Source: Flagellimonas lutaonensis (GTDB lineage: Bacteria > Bacteroidota > Bacteroidia > Flavobacteriales > Flavobacteriaceae). Taken from it: a stretch of DNA of 64,000 nt. The notes under the pieces were generated by a model. It saw only the letters and a list, made by a program, of their open reading frames with translations, was not told where the DNA came from and searched no databases. Made by a program: the position numbers and the translations under genes. The stretch lies in NCBI RefSeq assembly GCF_000963865.1, contig NZ_CP011071.1:1864501-1928500 (forward strand). The letters are read 5' to 3'. Positions 60,442 through 64,000 of this stretch are shown one piece after another (position 1 is the first letter of the stretch; each line of letters begins with the position of its first letter).

Positions 60442-60494
60442 AGACTTAGGATCTAGTGCCGCAAGGCGTGGGGGTTCGACTCCCTTCACCCGCA
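60442..60494 (+). tRNA. 3' fragment of tRNA-Leu (anticodon TAG), right attachment site
   Basis: The fragment starts in the anticodon stem (AGACTTAGGATCTAG), then runs through the long variable arm (TGCCGCAAGGCGTG), T-arm (GGGGGTTCGACTCCC) and the 3' acceptor strand (CACCCGC then A). The 5' half is missing. The base before it (60441, C) does not pair as expected with A42, which places the join near 60442. This is the duplicated end left by integration into the 3' end of tRNA-Leu(TAG). Confidence 0.85.
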
Positions 60495-60496
60495 CA

Positions 60497-60530
60497 AAAG
60501 CCTCTCAGCAATGAGGGGCTTTTTGTTTTT
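60497..60530 (+). terminator. Terminator after the tRNA-Leu fragment
   Basis: AAAGCCTCTCA pairs with TGAGGGGCTTT (11 pairs, one G-U) around a GCAA loop, then TTGTTTTT. It would have been the terminator of the native tRNA gene. Confidence 0.85.
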
Positions 60531-60614
60531 CGGTCCTTTTCAAACAAGTTAAGTTGTGTTAAATGCTTTCACCCAAAAACGTTTCTTCGTATCTTTTTTG
60601 GAAAAAGAAAAGCT

Positions 60615-60842
60615 ATGAAGATTTCTGCAATGGCCCTGATAGCCTACACCACCTTGGTGCTTGTGATCGTTACCATAATGGCAAGCATGAACTTTCCGTT
60701 CAATTGGGTCTTTTGTTTGACCTTGGTAGGTCAGGCAATGGTCGTGTATATGGTCTATAAAGTACTCACAGACAATTATCAGACGTCAAAGACCTTTGAA
60801 GACTTCTACGAAGATCATCCGATAGGTCAAAAAGACCACTAG
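60615..60842 (+). CDS. Small two-segment membrane protein, chromosomal
   Basis: From the ATG at 60615 the protein has 75 residues with two membrane segments (AMALIAYTTLVLVIVTIMA and WVFCLTLVGQAMVVYMVYKV) and an acidic end (FEDFYEDHPIGQKDH). It is not a family I know. It is the first chromosomal gene after the ICE, and its end overlaps the convergent UspA gene by 4 bases. The longer upstream frame runs into the tRNA fragment and is unlikely. Confidence 0.75.
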   Translation: MKISAMALIAYTTLVLVIVTIMASMNFPFNWVFCLTLVGQAMVVYMVYKVLTDNYQTSKTFEDFYEDHPIGQKDH

Positions 60843-61744
60843 TTCGATACCAGTTCTTGTTGGTCGTGGTTTGAAGTTTTGTTTAGGCTTTCCATGCCCA
60901 GTTCGGGAATGACCAACAAAGGAATCTGTGTGTGGAACGCGGTGCGCTTGACTATGGGCTCACGCGTCATGCGCTCCATATAACTGTGCCGGTAGTTGAG
61001 CATTGCCAATAGGTGGATGTCAAGTTCTTTTGAAAAAATCTCGAGGGTCTGTGATACCGAATTGAGTTCTGAGACCGTATGCACGTAGTGTTCCACCTCA
61101 CTCAGATACTTGCGTAGCATGTTCAAGTTGAACTGCTGTAGCTCGGTCAGGGCCTTGATCTTATACTGTACATGCACAATTCTGACCACTGCGTTGAAAG
61201 TTTTTGCCAAATCTACCAAAGGGGCCAACTCTGATTCGGTATAGAACCGATTAAAATCGGTTGCAAAAGCTATTTCGGTGGGGGTAACGAACTCGAAGTA
61301 TTGCGGAATGGCCAACACCGGACATTTTTTGGTGTTTTTAATAATGCGTACCGTATTGCTGCCCATAAACACCTCTTCCATGCCCGAGGCCCCTTTGGTG
61401 CCGGTAACGATTAAATCGATCCCAAAAGTATCTACCACGTCGTTTACCTCGTCAACCAAAAGATTGAACGATGATATGGTCTCAAATTGGTGCTTGTCGT
61501 TATTGAAAAGCGTCTTTATTTTTTCGACCGTTTTTTGCAGTCCCCTTTCCGAATTGCTGCGTACCGCATCCTCAATGCGAACACCATCTACCATTGGGGC
61601 CATAAAACGGCTACTGGGTATGGCAGGTGTATAGGTGTTCAAAAGGTAAAAGGTGCAATTTTCATTTGCGAACAAATGCAAGGCATACTGAATGGCGTTC
61701 CATGCATTCTCAGAAAAATCAGTTGGAATCAGTATCCGTTTCAT
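60839..61744 (-). CDS. Universal stress protein with two Usp domains
   Basis: The 301-residue protein has two UspA-like halves. The first shows ILIPTDFSENAWNAIQYAL and LIVTGTKGASGMEEVFMGSN; the second starts near EIAFATDFNRFYTESELAPL and lacks a clear nucleotide loop. UspA proteins bind ATP and act in stress. In Flavobacteriaceae such a gene is often near fnr and cco genes, as here, so low-oxygen control is likely. Confidence 0.9.
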   Translation of the reverse strand: MKRILIPTDFSENAWNAIQYALHLFANENCTFYLLNTYTPAIPSSRFMAPMVDGVRIEDAVRSNSERGLQKTVEKIKTLFNNDKHQFETISSFNLLVDEVNDVVDTFGIDLIVTGTKGASGMEEVFMGSNTVRIIKNTKKCPVLAIPQYFEFVTPTEIAFATDFNRFYTESELAPLVDLAKTFNAVVRIVHVQYKIKALTELQQFNLNMLRKYLSEVEHYVHTVSELNSVSQTLEIFSKELDIHLLAMLNYRHSYMERMTREPIVKRTAFHTQIPLLVIPELGMESLNKTSNHDQQELVSN

Positions 61745-61824
61745 GCCATTTTTTTAGATAGCGTAAAATTAGAGGAGTGCCCGTTCGAATACTATGATAA
61801 ATATCAGCTTTTAAGTGCCTTGGG

Positions 61825-62514
61825 CTAAAAGCCTTCTATCATGTCTTTTAGTTTTCGTTCGTCTTTGATGCCCAATCGTTTTCCCGAACTGTGGATATAT
61901 CCCTTTTTCTTGAACTCAGAAATAATCCGTATGGCCGATTCTGTGGCGGTGCCCACCACATTGGCAATATCTTCCCGCGAGAGGGTAAGGGCCAAAAATC
62001 CCTCATCATCTTCGCCAAAATTGTTTTTCAGGTAAAGAAAAGCCTCGGCAATGCGCTGTTTGACCGTTTTTTGCGACATGTTCACGATCACATCATCCGC
62101 TTCCTTTAAATCGTGTGCTATGTGTCGCAAAACCTCTAAGGTAAAATTGGGGTTGGTATGAAGTGTGTTAATGATTGTTTCCTTGGGAATAAAGCATACT
62201 TCCATATCACTTACCGCAACTGCCGATAAATTGGTGGTTTCTTCGGCGATTACCGAGCGTTGGCCCATGACCTCGCCCGTAGAGGCCAATTTCACAATTT
62301 GGTCTTTGCCATTTGCACTGAGTTTAGAGAGCTTTGATACGCCATTCCTAACACAAAACACACCGTTGAGTTTTTCCCCTTCTTCAAAAAGCGACTGGCC
62401 TTTTTTTATTTTTTTGACGGTCTTAGAATCTGAGACTTTTTTGAGCTCTTCTTTGCTCATGGCACGAAGGGCGTTAAATTGTCTCACAATGCAGTTTTCA
62501 CAACGACTTTCCAT
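61825..62514 (-). CDS. Crp/Fnr-family regulator
   Basis: The 229-residue protein has a cyclic-nucleotide-like sensor domain and a Crp-type HTH near the end (TLSREDIANVVGTATESAIR). Four Cys are seen at residues 5, 8, 54 and 107; the spacing differs from E. coli FNR, so an Fe-S cluster is possible but not certain. It is divergent from the CcoI gene and upstream of the UspA gene, fitting oxygen control of cytochrome cbb3 assembly. Confidence 0.9.
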   Translation of the reverse strand: MESRCENCIVRQFNALRAMSKEELKKVSDSKTVKKIKKGQSLFEEGEKLNGVFCVRNGVSKLSKLSANGKDQIVKLASTGEVMGQRSVIAEETTNLSAVAVSDMEVCFIPKETIINTLHTNPNFTLEVLRHIAHDLKEADDVIVNMSQKTVKQRIAEAFLYLKNNFGEDDEGFLALTLSREDIANVVGTATESAIRIISEFKKKGYIHSSGKRLGIKDERKLKDMIEGF

Positions 62515-62634
62515 ATCGCTTTATTTACCCGGTTTCACAAAAATATACCCTGTGGCCTCCACTAGAACTGACAAATGTCATGTTTTAATGGTTTTAAGTG
62601 TACCATATTTGTCGCAGGTATAATGCAAATGTGA

Positions 62635-64000
62635 ATGAAGCCCACCAAGTGCTATCATTGTGGTGACGACTGCGATAAGAATTCCGTAGACTTTGATGAC
62701 AAATTGTTTTGTTGCCAAGGATGTAAAACGGTCTATGAAATCTTTTCTTCGAACAATCTTTCGCATTATTATGATCTGCAGGCCAGCGCCGGCACCACAC
62801 CCAACGAGGTGTCGGGCAAGTACGATTTTCTATCCAATCAAGATATTGTAGCGAAACTGGTCGAGTTCGATTCCGATGAAATTCAGGTGGTCAACCTTCA
62901 TATTCCCCAGATCCACTGTAGCTCTTGTATATGGGTTTTAGAGAATTTGAACCGGTTGCTTCCAGCGGTGAGAAGCTCGCAGGTAGATTTTCCCAAGAAA
63001 ACGGCTCGGGTCACCTATACCACCGAAGATTTCTCATTGAAAGAGTTGGTCGTTATGCTGGCCCGTATCGGTTATGAACCGTACATTTCTCTAGAAGACT
63101 ACGACAAGAAGGCCAAAAAGGTCGATAGGGCGCTTATCTATAAACTGGGCGTTGCGGGCTTTGCCTTTGGCAACGTTATGCTGTTGTCGTTTCCAGAATA
63201 TTTTGAGGTTGAAGAGTATTGGTTGGATCAATATAAGGTCGTTTTCAGATGGCTAATGTTCACCTTTTCGCTTCCCGTGGTTTTCTATGCGGCCCAAGAT
63301 TATTTTATATCGGCCTACAAGGGGCTGCGCTCAAAACACTTGAACATCGATGTGCCCATAGCATTGGGTATTTTGGTGCTGTTTCTTCGAAGCACGGCCG
63401 ATATTGTCTTTGACCTAGGTTCCGGTTTTTTTGACAGCCTTACGGGTCTGGTCTTTTTCTTGTTGCTCGGTAAGTTCTTTCAACAAAAGACGTATGCATT
63501 TTTGTCGTTTGAGCGCGATTATAAGTCCTATTTCCCCATAGCGATTACCCGTCTTAACGGCAATGGCCAAGAGGAGAACATTGAGGTGTACAAGGTAAGG
63601 CCGGGTGACCGATTGTTGATCCGTAGCCAAGAAATTATTCCTGTCGACAGTATTTTGATCGAAGGTGATGCCCAAATCGACTACAGCTTTGTCACCGGCG
63701 AATCGCAGGCCGTGAAAAAGTGCTCGGGCGATAAGCTTTTCGCGGGTGGCAAGCAGCTTTCAGGTGTGATCGAGGTAGAGGCGATCAAATCGGTGTCGCA
63801 AAGCTACCTTACCCAGTTGTGGAGCAATACCGTTTTTGAAAAAGACAAGGCGACCGATTTTCAGACCCTCACAGATAGTATTGGCAAACGGTTTACCATA
63901 GCGGTTTTGACCATAGCGGTGACGGCATCACTTTTTTGGCTGTACCATGACCCAAGCAAGGTAATGAACGTGTTTACCGCGGTGCTCATTATTGCCTGCC
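62635..64000 (+). CDS. ccoI: CcoI/FixI-type copper P-type ATPase (3' end beyond window)
   Basis: The frame from the ATG at 62635 stays open to the window edge (455 codons). It has a Cys-rich N-terminus (KCYHCGDDC and CCQGCKTVYE), an HMA-like part (QIHCSSCIWVLENL), membrane segments and the TGES motif (FVTGESQAVKK). The last codons read VLIIAC, just before the expected CPC motif. FixI/CcoI proteins load copper into cbb3 oxidase. The divergent Fnr gene and the strong family pattern support this. Confidence 0.93.
   Translation, partial: MKPTKCYHCGDDCDKNSVDFDDKLFCCQGCKTVYEIFSSNNLSHYYDLQASAGTTPNEVSGKYDFLSNQDIVAKLVEFDSDEIQVVNLHIPQIHCSSCIWVLENLNRLLPAVRSSQVDFPKKTARVTYTTEDFSLKELVVMLARIGYEPYISLEDYDKKAKKVDRALIYKLGVAGFAFGNVMLLSFPEYFEVEEYWLDQYKVVFRWLMFTFSLPVVFYAAQDYFISAYKGLRSKHLNIDVPIALGILVLFLRSTADIVFDLGSGFFDSLTGLVFFLLLGKFFQQKTYAFLSFERDYKSYFPIAITRLNGNGQEENIEVYKVRPGDRLLIRSQEIIPVDSILIEGDAQIDYSFVTGESQAVKKCSGDKLFAGGKQLSGVIEVEAIKSVSQSYLTQLWSNTVFEKDKATDFQTLTDSIGKRFTIAVLTIAVTASLFWLYHDPSKVMNVFTAVLIIAC

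Larger units (their letters stand above)
1..60494. mobile_element. Integrative and conjugative element, right-hand part (left end outside window)
   Basis: The sequence shows a tyrosine integrase next to a 3' tRNA-Leu fragment, a Bacteroidetes-type conjugation operon, mobilization proteins with a coupling protein, ssb, an excisionase-like HTH protein, RteC and a large metal-resistance cargo. This is the gene content of CTnDOT-like ICEs of Bacteroidota. The right boundary is set by the tRNA fragment. The left boundary and the complete tRNA-Leu gene are inferred to lie upstream of position 1. No insertion sequence or transposase was seen inside. The visible transfer genes are E, F, G, I, J, K, M and N. 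L, O, P and Q were not recognised. Confidence 0.93.

Noticed and set aside
60456-60614. Upstream extension of the small membrane protein into the tRNA fragment
   Set aside because: It would translate the tRNA and its terminator. The ATG at 60615 gives a normal membrane protein start.
1-64000. Insertion sequences or transposases
   Set aside because: No transposase motif or terminal repeats with target duplications were seen in the translated frames; the IstB-like ATPase at 28408-29070 stands without an IstA partner.

Overview
The window is a piece of a Bacteroidota chromosome, most likely from the family Flavobacteriaceae. The evidence is the Bacteroidetes-type conjugation genes (TraE/F/G/I/J/K/M/N), RteC, BfmA/MobB mobilization proteins, promoter boxes of the TAnnTTTG type, the near absence of Shine-Dalgarno sites, and the FixI/CcoI, Crp/Fnr and UspA neighbourhood at the right end. 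About 60.4 kb (positions 1 to about 60494) is one integrative and conjugative element (ICE). Its right end is the 3' half of a tRNA-Leu(TAG) gene (about 60442-60494), next to a tyrosine integrase. The left end, with the complete tRNA, lies outside the window. The last 3.5 kb is ordinary chromosome: a small membrane protein, a UspA-like protein, a Crp/Fnr regulator and the start of a CcoI/FixI copper ATPase cut by the window edge.

Layout of the ICE. (1) 1-1396: end of a coiled-coil protein, a 52-aa protein and a DUF932 protein. (2) 1456-8983: cargo with two GNAT acetyltransferases, a TlpA-like lipoprotein, an alpha/beta hydrolase, an ECF sigma factor with a membrane partner, a PD40 lipoprotein and an amidohydrolase. 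(3) 8984-14032: DNA-processing region with a hairpin-dense non-coding stretch, ssb, two small genes, an oriT-like structure, BfmA-like and MobB-like mobilization proteins and the VirD4/TraG coupling protein. (4) 14029-18449: a convergent and divergent pair, a PHP-ATPase of the TrlF type and an AlbA/Schlafen-type ATP-binding regulator, possibly a defence or regulatory cargo pair. (5) 18463-25622: the leftward conjugation operon. (6) 25812-28386: an amidase and a small ArsR/SRPBCC/DoxX/YdeI cargo operon. (7) 28408-32937: control region with an excisionase-like HTH protein, RteC, a LuxR-type membrane regulator and an asparaginase-like protein, with repeated TACGG palindromes in the two intergenic gaps.

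(8) 33025-58906 is a 26-kb leftward metal-resistance island in three modules. A Zn/Cd/Co module (33025-42005) has a ZntA-like P-type ATPase, a Fur-family repressor, a CDF pump and a CzcB/CzcA system with the outer-membrane channel fused to CzcA. A Cu/Ag module (42151-57093) has a CusB with a DUF3347 tail, DUF305 and PepSY proteins, a CopA ATPase, a haem-binding protein, a multicopper oxidase fused to a PcoB-like barrel, an HMA-AraC regulator, and TolC plus CusA. A Hg-type module (57237-58906) has an ArsR-type repressor, a MerT-MerP fusion and two small Cys-rich proteins. (9) 59013-60494: integrase and attachment site.

The most unusual signals are: a chain of perfect hairpins just upstream of ssb, in a position and orientation that would suit a single-stranded-DNA promoter in a leading region; an oriT-like cruciform with paired ATTTGCGACAAAT repeats; RteC-linked TACGG palindromes; a recurring GCTTTCGCGAAAGC palindrome placed in coding sequence, mostly encoding AFAKA; and face-to-face promoter boxes ahead of the conjugation operon.
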